64,000 nucleotides of DNA, taken from positions 1 to 64,000 of the forward strand of contig UBNE01000015.1 in assembly GCA_900466745.1 (NCBI GenBank), in the 5' to 3' direction. Positions 51,501 to 58,641 of this stretch are shown piece after piece. Numbering within the stretch: the stretch's first letter is position 1; every line of letters begins with the position of its first letter. The notes under the pieces were generated by a model. That model made no database searches. It saw only the letters and a list, made by a program, of their open reading frames with translations, and was not told where the DNA came from. The position numbers and the translations under genes are program-made. This DNA comes from Hyphomicrobiales bacterium. Lineage in GTDB: Bacteria > Pseudomonadota > Alphaproteobacteria > Rhizobiales > Beijerinckiaceae.

Positions 51501-52395
51501 CGATGCGCACGAGGCATCATCGCCGTCCTTCTACATGGCGGCATGTCCGCTCGGCGGCGGTCGGTTCCGGGGCGCAAGCCTCTTTCAGCCGACAGCCGAT
51601 GGTCTCGATTATGTTTCGGCGACCGTCGCGACGCTTGCCTCGACCATGGGGGCGACGGTGACCACTCTGTCTTCCGGGCCGGTCTGGACTTGGGATCGCG
51701 GGAACAGCGTCGAGGTTCAGCTCGACTACGGCACACTGCAATCTCTGCCCGACGAACGGGTGCTGGCGGGATCGAACGCGGCGCTGATCGGCAACGAGAT
51801 CGTCCAGTTCGCGACTGCCGAGTTGATTGCCGCCGGGCGCTATCGCCTCTCGCGCCTCCTGCGCGGCCAGCGCGGCACCGAGGGCGAGGTCGTCACCCAT
51901 CCGGCCGGATCGCGCTTCATCATGCTCGACCCCGCCCGGCAGGTGCGCCCCACGTTCTCGGTTTCGCGGCTCGGGTTGACGATCGCCTACCAGGGGGCGC
52001 CCGTGCCGGAAGGGCCCGCCGGCGATCATGCGCTGTCGCTGCCCTTCACCAATGGCGGACGCGGCCTGAAGCCATTCGCGCCGGTTCATCTGAGGGCCAG
52101 CCGCGAAACCGGAGGCGATGTGCGCCTCTCTTGGATCCGGCGCAGCCGCATCGGCGGCGATTCCTGGTTTGCCGACGTTCCACTCGGCGAAGAGGCCGAG
52201 GAATACGACGTTGCGATCCTCAACGGATCGACCGTGCTCCGGGCGACGCGGGTGACGAGCGCGAACCTTCTCTACACGGCGGCCCAGCAGGTCGCGGATT
52301 TCGGGGCGCAGCCGGCGACGCTCAAATGGCGCGTGGCGCAGGTCTCGCGCGTCTTCGGTCCGGGCGGAAGCGCCGAAATCACAAGCACGCTCTGA
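48544..52395 (+). CDS. Baseplate megatron protein with GTA TIM-barrel domain (orfg15-like)
   Basis: A 1283-residue protein. Residues 1-212: glycine-rich N-terminal domain. Residues about 215-660: glycoside-hydrolase-like TIM barrel (WISLVYAWFGTSLDVATCSLRPECE, YLRLIRHGMTLCEQAGGIDGFAIGSEMVALN, IWFTEIGFPTVNCATNQPNVF). Residues 660-960: hub-type phage tail domain (IVGDLCLRAGL..., RSIRDMIAVLQ-like). The last 300 residues are beta-rich and end the tail tip. This is the counterpart of GTA orfg15, which forms the tail tip and reaches the cell surface. Confidence 0.93.
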   Translation: MAQLVLTLAGGALGQAVGGAFGQGLGALFGATIGGILDQQLFGPQTNRQTREEGKVTDVRLSGSAYGLARPNVYGRGRIPANIIWARGIREEVRTTTETVGGGGKGGGGGSQTVVTTSYHYYADVALGLGEGPLTSVYRIWVDGKPIDSDDVDEVRIYYGDQTQSPDPLIQAVEGSDRTPAFRGTAYVVLENLYLTAYGNRFPNFEIEVFRGSPAGTSDARHLVESVCLIPASGEFAYDPDVVFSNRHGAGSGFKAAINAHAGQKRADFSVAIDNLQRELPNVEWISLVYAWFGTSLDVATCSLRPECETGVYADQVPESRPYVWSVAGIGRPLFGMDGGISDLPHWPMVSSYTYPDGSLGLYYGGTIADGAVVRAIQDLKARGLKVLFYPFILMDIPPPDPAPFPWRGRITGAAADVPGFFTRADGYLRLIRHGMTLCEQAGGIDGFAIGSEMVALNRIRDAGGAYPAVAYWKQIAAEAKSRLGSACKVTYCADWSEYRYHDRGGGDVDFPLDELWADPSIDVVGIDAYFPLTDAPRAVQDKEAIKAGWQGGELVDYYYASPSDRDLDRRGLAPIRSPISEPFWAIKALRWWWENTHIPRVAGVPTETPTDWTPRAKPIWFTEIGFPTVNCATNQPNVFIDPKSVESFAPYYSTGAVDRVVQRAALEATEEYWRDPANNPVSPAYGGPMLARRFVWCWDARPYPWFPTLSNVWSDGANYRLGHWINGKIGNMRLSDIVGDLCLRAGLLASEFDASALDDEVVGYVVTERKSIRDMIAVLQTAYFFDCVERDGKLVFVKRGGSGIVAIDAEDLGASDSDSDRSRVKIERTQDTELPIAVDVVHIDEGRDYQSSTVTIRKQVGHSDSVTTFSLPVVLSVEQAQTIGQRALREMWQGREAIDLRLPTRGLKIDPTDVVEVPVDGVLRRYRVTSVTYGKPGLVLVRGQATDGGNPDFVSVPTGSGSLPPAAPEPVSPVRIDLLDMPILIDAHEASSPSFYMAACPLGGGRFRGASLFQPTADGLDYVSATVATLASTMGATVTTLSSGPVWTWDRGNSVEVQLDYGTLQSLPDERVLAGSNAALIGNEIVQFATAELIAAGRYRLSRLLRGQRGTEGEVVTHPAGSRFIMLDPARQVRPTFSVSRLGLTIAYQGAPVPEGPAGDHALSLPFTNGGRGLKPFAPVHLRASRETGGDVRLSWIRRSRIGGDSWFADVPLGEEAEEYDVAILNGSTVLRATRVTSANLLYTAAQQVADFGAQPATLKWRVAQVSRVFGPGGSAEITSTL

Positions 52396-52422
52396 CCTCA
52401 TCTCCCAACCGAAGGAACGACA

Positions 52423-53121
52423 ATGCCGACGACCAATCTTGGTCTGCCGCAGCTCGCGGCCGACCAGGCGCAGAAGCACGTCACCGTAAATGAAGGGCTC
52501 GCACTGCTTGATGCCCTCGTCATGCCGGCGGTGAAGACCCGCAGCCTCTCCGCGCCACCCGCCAGTCCGAATGAGGGCGAGCGCTGGATCATCGGGGCAA
52601 GCCCGACGGGTCTTTGGGCGAGCAAGGCCGGGCAGATCGCGGTCTGGCTTTCGGGAGCCTGGACCTTCCTCATCCCCAACGCCGGTTGGACGATCCATGT
52701 CGAGGATGAGCTATTGACGCTCACCTGGTCCGACGGCGCCTGGCGTGATCGGATCGTCGGCACGCCGAATGGTGGGGCGATTCGCCTCGTCGCGCTCGAA
52801 CAAGAGCTTACCCTCTCGGGCGCCTACGTCGATGCGACCACCGTCGTGATCGCCGATCGGATGATTGTTCTCGCCGTCGCGTCGCGGACCACGCAGGCCA
52901 TCACTGGAGCGACGTCCTATTCGGTCGGCGTCGCCGGCAACACCAGCCAGTTCGGCGGCTCGCTCGGGATCGCGCTGGGCTCAACCAATATCGGTGTGAT
53001 CGGTCCAACCGCTTTCTACGCTGACACGCCCGTCCGTGTGACCGCCGCCGGCGGCAACTTTACCGGCGGCAAGGTGCGCCTTGTCCTCTACGCGCTCGCC
53101 TTCGCCGCCCCGAGCGCCTGA
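52423..53121 (+). CDS. DUF2793 tail fibre-type protein
   Basis: A 232-residue protein. Residues 1-95 show the DUF2793 pattern (TTNLGLPQLAADQAQKHVTVNEGLALLDALV, SPNEGERWIIGASPTGLWASKAGQIAVWLSGAW). The C-terminal half is a small beta domain (ATTYSVGVAG-like strands, GGSLGIALGSTNIGVIGPTAFYADTPVRVTA), as in trimeric receptor-binding tips. It is last of the tail genes, the place of the fibre. GAAGGAACGAC precedes the ATG. Confidence 0.85.
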   Translation: MPTTNLGLPQLAADQAQKHVTVNEGLALLDALVMPAVKTRSLSAPPASPNEGERWIIGASPTGLWASKAGQIAVWLSGAWTFLIPNAGWTIHVEDELLTLTWSDGAWRDRIVGTPNGGAIRLVALEQELTLSGAYVDATTVVIADRMIVLAVASRTTQAITGATSYSVGVAGNTSQFGGSLGIALGSTNIGVIGPTAFYADTPVRVTAAGGNFTGGKVRLVLYALAFAAPSA

Positions 53122-53260
53122 CCGCCCAGGGTCGCGACAGGCGCCCTGTGGGCGCGACCGCGCGCGCCTGCGGGAGATACCGCGCCTAGCCCGCCCTTCG
53201 CGCCCGTCGGCCACGTGTGCGCCAACGTTCGTCAACCCAAAGTCCCGGAGAGGAGCCACC

Positions 53261-53602
53261 ATGTCCGCAGTCCCTGCGGCGGCCGTCACCGTCGCGCCAG
53301 AAGCCATCACGATCACCTGGATGGTCGCAGGCGGTATCATCGCCGAGCTTCTGATCCTGATCGTGTTCCTCGTCAGGGTTGCCTGGTGGCTCTCCGGCCG
53401 TTTTGCCCTGATCGACGCGAGCTTCGCCGCGAACGCCCGCGAGATCGCAGAGATCAAGATGGACGTCTCGAACGACATCGCCGGCCGCAAGGTCGTCGCC
53501 GAGGCCCGAACTGACATCGCCCAGATGAAGGCGACGCTTGGCGAGTTTCGCGAGCGCATCGACCGCCTCGAAAACCATGAGGACGGGCGCAAGCACGCCT
53601 GA
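53261..53602 (+). CDS. Small membrane protein with coiled coil, probable lysis-cassette member
   Basis: A 113-residue protein. One transmembrane helix (residues about 19-40, MVAGGIIAELLILIVFLVRVAWW) is followed by an amphipathic coiled coil (FAANAREIAEIKMDVSNDIAG..., MKATLGEFRERIDRLEN). It lies between the fibre gene and the endolysin, with an AGAGGAG site. The layout suits a holin or spanin-like membrane component, but no family is certain. A terminator follows. Confidence 0.6.
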   Translation: MSAVPAAAVTVAPEAITITWMVAGGIIAELLILIVFLVRVAWWLSGRFALIDASFAANAREIAEIKMDVSNDIAGRKVVAEARTDIAQMKATLGEFRERIDRLENHEDGRKHA

Positions 53603-53627
53603 CCTGCCGCCCATTCCCCCGCCACCC

Positions 53628-53653
53628 AGCCCGCCCTCCGGCGGGCTTTTTTG
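53628..53653 (+). terminator. Intrinsic terminator before the endolysin gene
   Basis: AGCCCGCC and GGCGGGCT form an 8-bp stem with a CTCC loop, followed by six T residues. It lies only 15 bases before the endolysin ATG, so it may attenuate rather than stop lysis-gene transcription. Confidence 0.85.
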
Positions 53654-53667
53654 TTTTGGAGATCCCG

Positions 53668-54237
53668 ATGTTGCCCAAAGACTACCGCTGGCTCGGAAGC
53701 GAGCCCGGACCGCGCATGCTGGTCGAAGCTCTGAAAGAATTCGGTGTCATGGAGGTGCCGGGCAACGCGGACAATCCGCGCATTCTCGGCTGGCAGCGTG
53801 AGCTTCAGGCGGCAGGGCTCGGCCGAGACTATGGCGGCTTCTACGACGCCGATGCGATCCCCTGGTGCGGGCTGTTCATGGCGGTGACCGCCCATCGGGC
53901 GAATGTCGAACGCCGGCCGGAACGCAATCCGCCGAAACTCTACCTGTCGGCGCTCGCCTGGACCGCGTTCGGCAAAGCGATCCCGAAAAGTGCTGCAGCA
54001 CTCGGCGATGTCCTCGTCTTCAAGCGCAGCGGTGGAGGACATGTCGGCCTCTATGTCGGCCATGACACCTCGGCCTTCCATGTCCTCGGCGGAAACCAGT
54101 CCGACCGCGTGACGATCTCCCGTCTCTCCAAGCAGCGCCTCGTTGCCGTGCGCCGGCCCGCCTACCTGGCCCAGCCCGCCAACGTGCGCCCCATCGCGCT
54201 CGGCTCTTCCGGCAGCCTCTCGGTCAACGAGGCCTAA
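53668..54237 (+). CDS. Endolysin, TIGR02594-type peptidase
   Basis: A 189-residue protein, start ATG at 53668 with a GGAG site (a TTG at 53656 is in frame). It shows the TIGR02594 pattern: EALKEFGVMEVPGNADNPRILGWQRE, AIPWCGLFMAVTAH with the catalytic cysteine, LGDVLVFKRSGGGHVGLYVGHD with the histidine, and FHVLGGNQSDRVTISRL. Such NlpC/P60-like enzymes are the cell-wall hydrolases of many alphaproteobacterial phages. It is flanked by two small membrane proteins. Confidence 0.87.
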   Translation: MLPKDYRWLGSEPGPRMLVEALKEFGVMEVPGNADNPRILGWQRELQAAGLGRDYGGFYDADAIPWCGLFMAVTAHRANVERRPERNPPKLYLSALAWTAFGKAIPKSAAALGDVLVFKRSGGGHVGLYVGHDTSAFHVLGGNQSDRVTISRLSKQRLVAVRRPAYLAQPANVRPIALGSSGSLSVNEA

Positions 54238-54260
54238 TCGTCATCTGAAGGAGAACATCC

Positions 54261-54458
54261 ATGAACGCCATCCTGCAGTTCGGCGCGGGCTACCGCACCT
54301 ACATCGTCGCCGCAACGCTGATCCTCGTCGTGATTGTCGAGAAGGGTCTCGGCATCGACGTGCCCGGAGTCGATGTCGGCTCCGACTGGCTCACCCAGAT
54401 CCTCGCCGCGCTCGGCCTCGGTACGCTGCGTGCTGGCATCGGTAGCGCCGCCAAGTGA
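54261..54458 (+). CDS. Small holin-like membrane protein
   Basis: A 65-residue protein with one clear membrane helix (AATLILVVIVEKGLGI, residues about 17-32) and a hydrophobic C-terminal helix (WLTQILAALGLGTLRAGI). GAAGGAG precedes the ATG. It follows the endolysin and ends the rightward late operon; the position and size suggest a holin or antiholin. Confidence 0.65.
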   Translation: MNAILQFGAGYRTYIVAATLILVVIVEKGLGIDVPGVDVGSDWLTQILAALGLGTLRAGIGSAAK

Positions 54459-54465
54459 GCGAAAA

Positions 54466-54500
54466 GGGGCGTGCCGACGATCCCTGACCCGGCACGCCCC
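54466..54500. terminator. Strong hairpin at the end of the late operon
   Basis: GGGGCGTGCCG and CGGCACGCCCC form an 11-bp perfect stem with a 13-base loop, without a T run. A factor-dependent or bidirectional terminator is likely. The rest up to 54684 is non-coding. Confidence 0.6.
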
Positions 54501-54684
54501 GCTCCGCATCGAAATGCCGGTGCATCCGGCATCCGGCCGGCGAAAACTCAGCCGGCCTTGTGGGCTCCGAACGGGTTCGCCGCCATTCCCACCACCGCGC
54601 TTGATCCGCCCCACCGTGCGGCTTCTCCCGCGGTCCCCGCGCTTATCGGGTCCGGGTCCCCATCATCGTCACCAAGAGCAGCGG

Positions 54685-55602
54685 TCAGGACAGTTCGGCC
54701 GGCAAGGTCGACGTCATTTCTGCAATCGTCTGAAATTCACCGACAAACTCGGGGCGATGCATCATCAGATAGCGGACGATGCGACCGTTCCCGAGCAGCT
54801 TTGCGAGGTACCCTTTGACGACGGTGAGCTGCAGGTGGTCCTTCCCATAGGAATCCTGGATCGACGTTATCGCTTCCTGCAGCCGACTGAGTTCGCTTTC
54901 CATTCGGGCCATGGCCTCCGGCGTCAGACCCTTGAGGCGTTTCGATTTGCTCGCGTCGACGAGCTGGGACTGCGGGGTGCCGGCCAGAATCGCCGAGATA
55001 TAGGCGACCGAGTAGTTGTTGGCATTGACGAGAAGCTCGGCGGCCTCGATCTGACGGAGCGTTTTCATTTTCCGCAGTGTCTCGAAGACCCCGATGGGGC
55101 ATGGCTTATCTTTCAGGAGCGCAACGGCCTCCTCGCAAATCCCATCCAGAAGCCGAACCTTGCGCTGCACGCTCTGGACGTTGATGTCGAGCGCCTTGGC
55201 AATCTTCTCCTCGGGTACGCCGCGCTCGATCGCGCGCCGGATCATCTTGTGTTCCTGAACGGCCGCGAGCCGGCTGATGCGCTTGTTGTAGGTGAACGCC
55301 TCGTCGTCCGTTGAAATGAGGCATTCAACTTGGGTTATGCCGAGATCCTTCAGAATCTCGATTCGCAAATGCCCATCGAGCAGCAGGAAAGCGCCCGATT
55401 GGCTTTTGTCGCGGGCGACTACCGGCGGTTCGACCAAGCCGACCTCACGCACCGATGCCGTGATCTGGCGGTATTTCTGGCTCGCCTTCACCGTCTTGCG
55501 CAGCGTGTGAACCGGCAGGATCGCGCTGATCGGCAGGACGACGAAGTCTTCTTCGAAGGCGACTTTCACGGTGTCGGATGGGCGGTGCGGCTCGCGTTTC
55601 AT
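54685..55602 (-). CDS. RepB/ParB-like protein with RepB C-terminal domain
   Basis: A 305-residue protein, third gene of the leftward recombinase operon. Residues 25-130 form a ParB N-terminal domain (ISAILPVHTLRKTV..., LLDGHLRIEILKDLGI); residues 135-170 an HTH (KKIAKALDINVQSVQRKV-like); and the rest resembles the C-terminal domain of plasmid RepB proteins (YSVAYISAILAGTPQSQLV). The ATG at 55602 shares one base with the previous stop (TGATG). In such operons the two ParB-like proteins may be DNA-specificity partners of the recombinase rather than segregation factors; that is an inference. Confidence 0.82.
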   Translation of the reverse strand: MKREPHRPSDTVKVAFEEDFVVLPISAILPVHTLRKTVKASQKYRQITASVREVGLVEPPVVARDKSQSGAFLLLDGHLRIEILKDLGITQVECLISTDDEAFTYNKRISRLAAVQEHKMIRRAIERGVPEEKIAKALDINVQSVQRKVRLLDGICEEAVALLKDKPCPIGVFETLRKMKTLRQIEAAELLVNANNYSVAYISAILAGTPQSQLVDASKSKRLKGLTPEAMARMESELSRLQEAITSIQDSYGKDHLQLTVVKGYLAKLLGNGRIVRYLMMHRPEFVGEFQTIAEMTSTLPAELS

Positions 55603-56504
55603 CAGCTCGCCCCCGCGACGAGCCGGCTCTCCAGCCAAGCTGGCATGGAATCCAGCCCCTCCGCGCGCAACAGCGTCAGGAAATGCTCGTCCTCGCGCAG
55701 GGAACGGAACGCCTCCACCACAAACAGAAGTCGATTCTGCGTGACCTCCGCCTTCTTGATCATCAGTTTCTGGCGATCGGCTTCCTGTCGATAAACCCGG
55801 ACAAGCGCATCGCTCGTCAGGGGGCGCTGGACCTTTCGGCCGAACGGGGTTTCGTCGACATGGCGCCCCCGACGCTTGCGCTGCTGCAACAGCCGACGAA
55901 CGGCGGCGAGTTTCTTGCCCCGCAGCTTCTTCTCGGTATAGGCATCCATCAGGGCACGTTGCGCGCCCTCATCGTCGGTGCGCGAGATCTCAATGGCGAG
56001 GTTGAGCGGCAGGAGCCCCGTTTCAACCGCCGAAACCAGGCGCTCTTCGCCGCGCTCCAGCAACCCAGCGATCATGTTCACGTATTCCGGGCTGACGCCG
56101 ATCTTTTCGGCGATCTGGCGGTCGTTGTAGCCGCGGCGGCGTAGGGTTCCGATTTCCTGCATGAGATCGATCGCCCGATGCTGACGACGGGCGCAATTCT
56201 CGACCAGGCTCATCACCAGGCATTCATCCTCGCTGGCGTTGATGATGATGGCCGGGATTTCGCTCTGCTTGAGCTGGATGAATGCTTCCAACCGTCCCTG
56301 ACCGCACACGAGGTCATATTCCGTCGGATCGGTTCCTGGTCGTCTGCTAACCGTGATGGGCCGCTTCAATCCGACTTTGGCGATATTGTCGACGATCTCC
56401 TCGAAGTTGCGCCGATTGCGCACGCGGGGGTTCAGCACGCGCACCCGCTCGGTCGGGATGAGGGTTACCTGCTTCTGGCTCCCGTTGACGATATCGCCTT
56501 GCAT
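55602..56504 (-). CDS. ParB/RepB/Spo0J-family protein
   Basis: A 300-residue protein. ParB N-terminal domain: PTERVRVLNPRVRNRRNFEEIVDNIAKVGLKRPITV, GQGRLEAFIQLKQSEIPAIII and ENCARRQHRAIDLMQEIGTL, followed by the HTH RQIAEKIGVSPEYVNMIAGLLERG (about 128-155). The C-terminal third is basic and helical. The arginine-rich ENxxRR motif of CTP-binding ParB proteins is present. ATG at 56504 overlaps the recombinase stop by one base. No ParA is encoded nearby, so a role in chromosome or plasmid segregation is doubtful. Confidence 0.85.
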   Translation of the reverse strand: MQGDIVNGSQKQVTLIPTERVRVLNPRVRNRRNFEEIVDNIAKVGLKRPITVSRRPGTDPTEYDLVCGQGRLEAFIQLKQSEIPAIIINASEDECLVMSLVENCARRQHRAIDLMQEIGTLRRRGYNDRQIAEKIGVSPEYVNMIAGLLERGEERLVSAVETGLLPLNLAIEISRTDDEGAQRALMDAYTEKKLRGKKLAAVRRLLQQRKRRGRHVDETPFGRKVQRPLTSDALVRVYRQEADRQKLMIKKAEVTQNRLLFVVEAFRSLREDEHFLTLLRAEGLDSMPAWLESRLVAGAS

Positions 56505-58099
56505 CAAGCGGCCTCCGAAAAATAGGCCCGACCGGCCAGCGCATAGAAAAAATCAAGCGTTTCAAAACGATAGGCATCGAGCGCCAACCCGTTCTGATGG
56601 GCCAGACGAAGGCGCGGCAGGCTCATGTCGATGCCCGGCAGAACGTAGTAGTCGAGGGGAACCTTGTTCACCTCGTTCATCCTGACGGCAATCGTAATGT
56701 CCGGGACGAGACCGACGTCGAGCCGGATTCGCCATCGCAACGATCCTGTTGGGGTTTCGAAGCAGCGGGCGATGACAACCGAAGCCGTGAATTCGTCATT
56801 CACGCGGATCAGATCGCTGATGGGATCTCGCTCGGACCGTCCGCCTGCCGCGGCAATTCCGGCCATGACGTCCGCGACGACCTGTGGATGCGCGTCGCGC
56901 AGGGCGCGGTTGACTTCGATGTAGCGATAGTCGCGATCGGGCTCGTAGCCGATCAACTCGTAGGCCCGCAACAAACTGCCGAAGCGATACCGATACGCGC
57001 TCGACGACGGCATCTCGTCATGCTCGTCAATCACGATGCCCGACAGGCTGCCGTATTCTTCGAGCAGGGCACGCAGCATCGCTAGCAGTTCTTCATCGGA
57101 ATAGTGCCGGCTGCGCGCGTCGATGATCGCGCGTGCTCGCTCGAAGAGAGCCTGATCGACGACAGGGGAATACGCGCCTTCAGCCCGGATCCACATCTCT
57201 CTCGGATTGACGACGCGCCGCTGCTTCAGCTTGAACGAGACCTTGTTGTAGACGTTGTTGCCGATGTATTTTTCATTGGTCAGGACTTGGTGGACCGCTG
57301 CCCGCGTCCACAGCCGGCCGAAGTCCGTTGCGATCCCGTCTGCGTTCAGTGCAGCCGCGATTTCTCTCTCGGATCGCCCTTCATGCACGAACAGGCGATA
57401 CATACGCTGGACGGTGTCGACCTCTTCCGTCGGTCCTGGGATGAGCACGACACGATCGGTCTGAAGGCTTTTTCGATCGCCACGCCCCAGCTCGCCCTTG
57501 GTGTTGCCGTGCTCGTCGATCAGCACACGGCGCAGGCCATAGCCTGGTGTGCCGCCCTGACGAAACCCGAGTTCGACCAAGCGGCATTGGCCTGCAAATA
57601 CCTTGACTGAAAGTTCGCGGCTGTACTCGCCAGCCATGACGCGCTTGACGGTTTTCAGCAGGTTGGAACCGATGCTGCCGTCGTTCTCGAATTGCTCCCC
57701 GCAATAGTGAACCCGAATGCCAGCGCGGGAGCAGATGTGCTCATGATAGGCGCCTTCATCCGCGTCCTGGAAGCGGCCCCAGCGACTAACATCGTAGACA
57801 AGTATGGCCGAGAATCCGGCGTGACCGGATGTGACCTCGGCCATCAGGCTTTGCAGAGCTTCTCGGCCATCGAGGCGAAGACCACTTCGACCAGAGTCCT
57901 CGAAGACGTGCAAAATCTTCAGACCGCGAGCAACAGCATACTTCCTGATGACGTCAAGCTGATTCTCCGTCGAGTATTTCTGATGGTCTGTCGACATGCG
58001 CACGTAAGCGACGGCGGCAATATCGTTGCCGACATCGTCAGTGACCTGGTGTCTTGGCTTTGAGAGCTGCCCTTTCAATCTTCCATCCTCACGCGACAA
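56504..58099 (-). CDS. Large serine recombinase of the ParB-linked type
   Basis: A 531-residue recombinase. The resolvase fold has its catalytic serine in YVRMSTDHQKYS (about residue 36), SRWGRF with the active-site arginine (about 106) and GEYSRELSVKVFAGQ. The recombinase domain contains GGTPGYGLRRVLID and NEKYIGNNVYNK. A C-terminal region of over 200 residues (from about 310, with YRYRFGSLLRAYELIGYEPDRDY) is unlike that of phage integrases and matches no domain I can name. The only start before the fold is TTG: 58099 as given, or 58078. It heads a three-gene operon with two ParB-like proteins. Confidence 0.85.
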   Translation of the reverse strand: MSREDGRLKGQLSKPRHQVTDDVGNDIAAVAYVRMSTDHQKYSTENQLDVIRKYAVARGLKILHVFEDSGRSGLRLDGREALQSLMAEVTSGHAGFSAILVYDVSRWGRFQDADEGAYHEHICSRAGIRVHYCGEQFENDGSIGSNLLKTVKRVMAGEYSRELSVKVFAGQCRLVELGFRQGGTPGYGLRRVLIDEHGNTKGELGRGDRKSLQTDRVVLIPGPTEEVDTVQRMYRLFVHEGRSEREIAAALNADGIATDFGRLWTRAAVHQVLTNEKYIGNNVYNKVSFKLKQRRVVNPREMWIRAEGAYSPVVDQALFERARAIIDARSRHYSDEELLAMLRALLEEYGSLSGIVIDEHDEMPSSSAYRYRFGSLLRAYELIGYEPDRDYRYIEVNRALRDAHPQVVADVMAGIAAAGGRSERDPISDLIRVNDEFTASVVIARCFETPTGSLRWRIRLDVGLVPDITIAVRMNEVNKVPLDYYVLPGIDMSLPRLRLAHQNGLALDAYRFETLDFFYALAGRAYFSEAA

Positions 58100-58143
58100 T
58101 CGGGCGTAACTCGTCGTTCCTGCAACGCCTCCAGATCAATGCT

Positions 58144-58164
58144 CTTCGCCTATTTAAGGCGAAG
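58144..58164. promoter_or_regulatory. Palindromic operator between recombinase operon and HTH gene
   Basis: CTTCGCC and GGCGAAG flank TATTTAA: a perfect 7-7-7 inverted repeat whose AT centre could be a -10 box. It ends 10 bases before the ATG of the HTH gene and 45 bases from the divergent recombinase start. Autoregulation by the HTH protein is likely. Confidence 0.55.
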
Positions 58165-58173
58165 GAGCGTGGA

Positions 58174-58554
58174 ATGTCGTTTCCGAAAAAGGGCAAGTCC
58201 TTTCCGGGCAATGGAGCGAATGGTGGTGGGTCGCAGTCGAGTGAGACGCGATTCGCCGTCGAAATTGCGGTTGCGTTGAAGCGGTCGCTGGGTTCAACCC
58301 ATGCGGCCGTGAAAACAGCAGCAGCTTGGACCGGAGCCAACGAACGAACTGCGAAGAACTGGTTCTCTGGGCGCTACGGTCCGAGTGGCGAGCATCTCGT
58401 CGCTCTTGCCCGGAACTCCGATGAGGTGCTTCATGCCTTCCTGAGCATGGCCGGACGCTCCGATCTGATCGCCGCCGTCAAACTTGCCCATCTCGAATAT
58501 GCTGCTGAGGATCTCCTGGCAACCATCAGGCAGATGAACGGCAGGACCATGTGA
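58174..58554 (+). CDS. HTH DNA-binding protein divergent from the ParB-recombinase operon
   Basis: A 126-residue protein. A disordered Gly/Ser/Lys-rich N-terminus (KKGKSFPGNGANGGGSQSS) is followed by a helical DNA-binding domain (HAAVKTAAAWTGANERTAKNWFSGRYGPSGEHLVALARNSDEVLHAFL, about residues 43-90) of XRE type. The ATG at 58174 has a GAAGGAG site, which decides against the longer upstream frame. It probably controls its own promoter and that of the recombinase operon through the palindrome at 58144-58164. Confidence 0.75.
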   Translation: MSFPKKGKSFPGNGANGGGSQSSETRFAVEIAVALKRSLGSTHAAVKTAAAWTGANERTAKNWFSGRYGPSGEHLVALARNSDEVLHAFLSMAGRSDLIAAVKLAHLEYAAEDLLATIRQMNGRTM

Positions 58555-58562
58555 CGAATAGT

Positions 58563-58629
58563 GGTCAAGGCCATGTCCGAACAATTGCTCGTATATTGCC
58601 TTGACCGTATATTCTAAAAATCAAATAGA
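58563..58629 (+). promoter_or_regulatory. Repeat-rich promoter region of the HEPN-like gene
   Basis: GGTCAAGGC (58563-58571) and GCCTTGACC (58598-58606) are a perfect 9-base inverted repeat, and CGTATATT occurs twice (58590, 58606). TTGACC at 58601 is a good -35 box; AATAGA about 17-18 bases on could be the -10. The inverted repeat may be an operator or a terminator of the upstream gene. Confidence 0.4.
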
Positions 58630-58641
58630 CGGCTTGGCCAG

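Larger units (their letters stand above)
10622..54500. mobile_element. Prophage (lambda-type head, GTA-like siphovirus tail)
   Basis: The stretch from the repressor operators to the late-operon hairpin holds replication, packaging, head, tail and lysis genes of one phage, in usual order and on one strand apart from cargo. The ends are not defined: each side carries a large serine recombinase cassette, and I could not find a direct repeat that would be attL/attR. The true element may extend into the flanking restriction blocks. Confidence 0.7.

Noticed and set aside
54685..56504. The two ParB-like genes as a plasmid partition and replication locus (repABC)
   Set aside because: No RepA/ParA ATPase and no RepC; the genes are tied to a serine recombinase by one-base overlaps.
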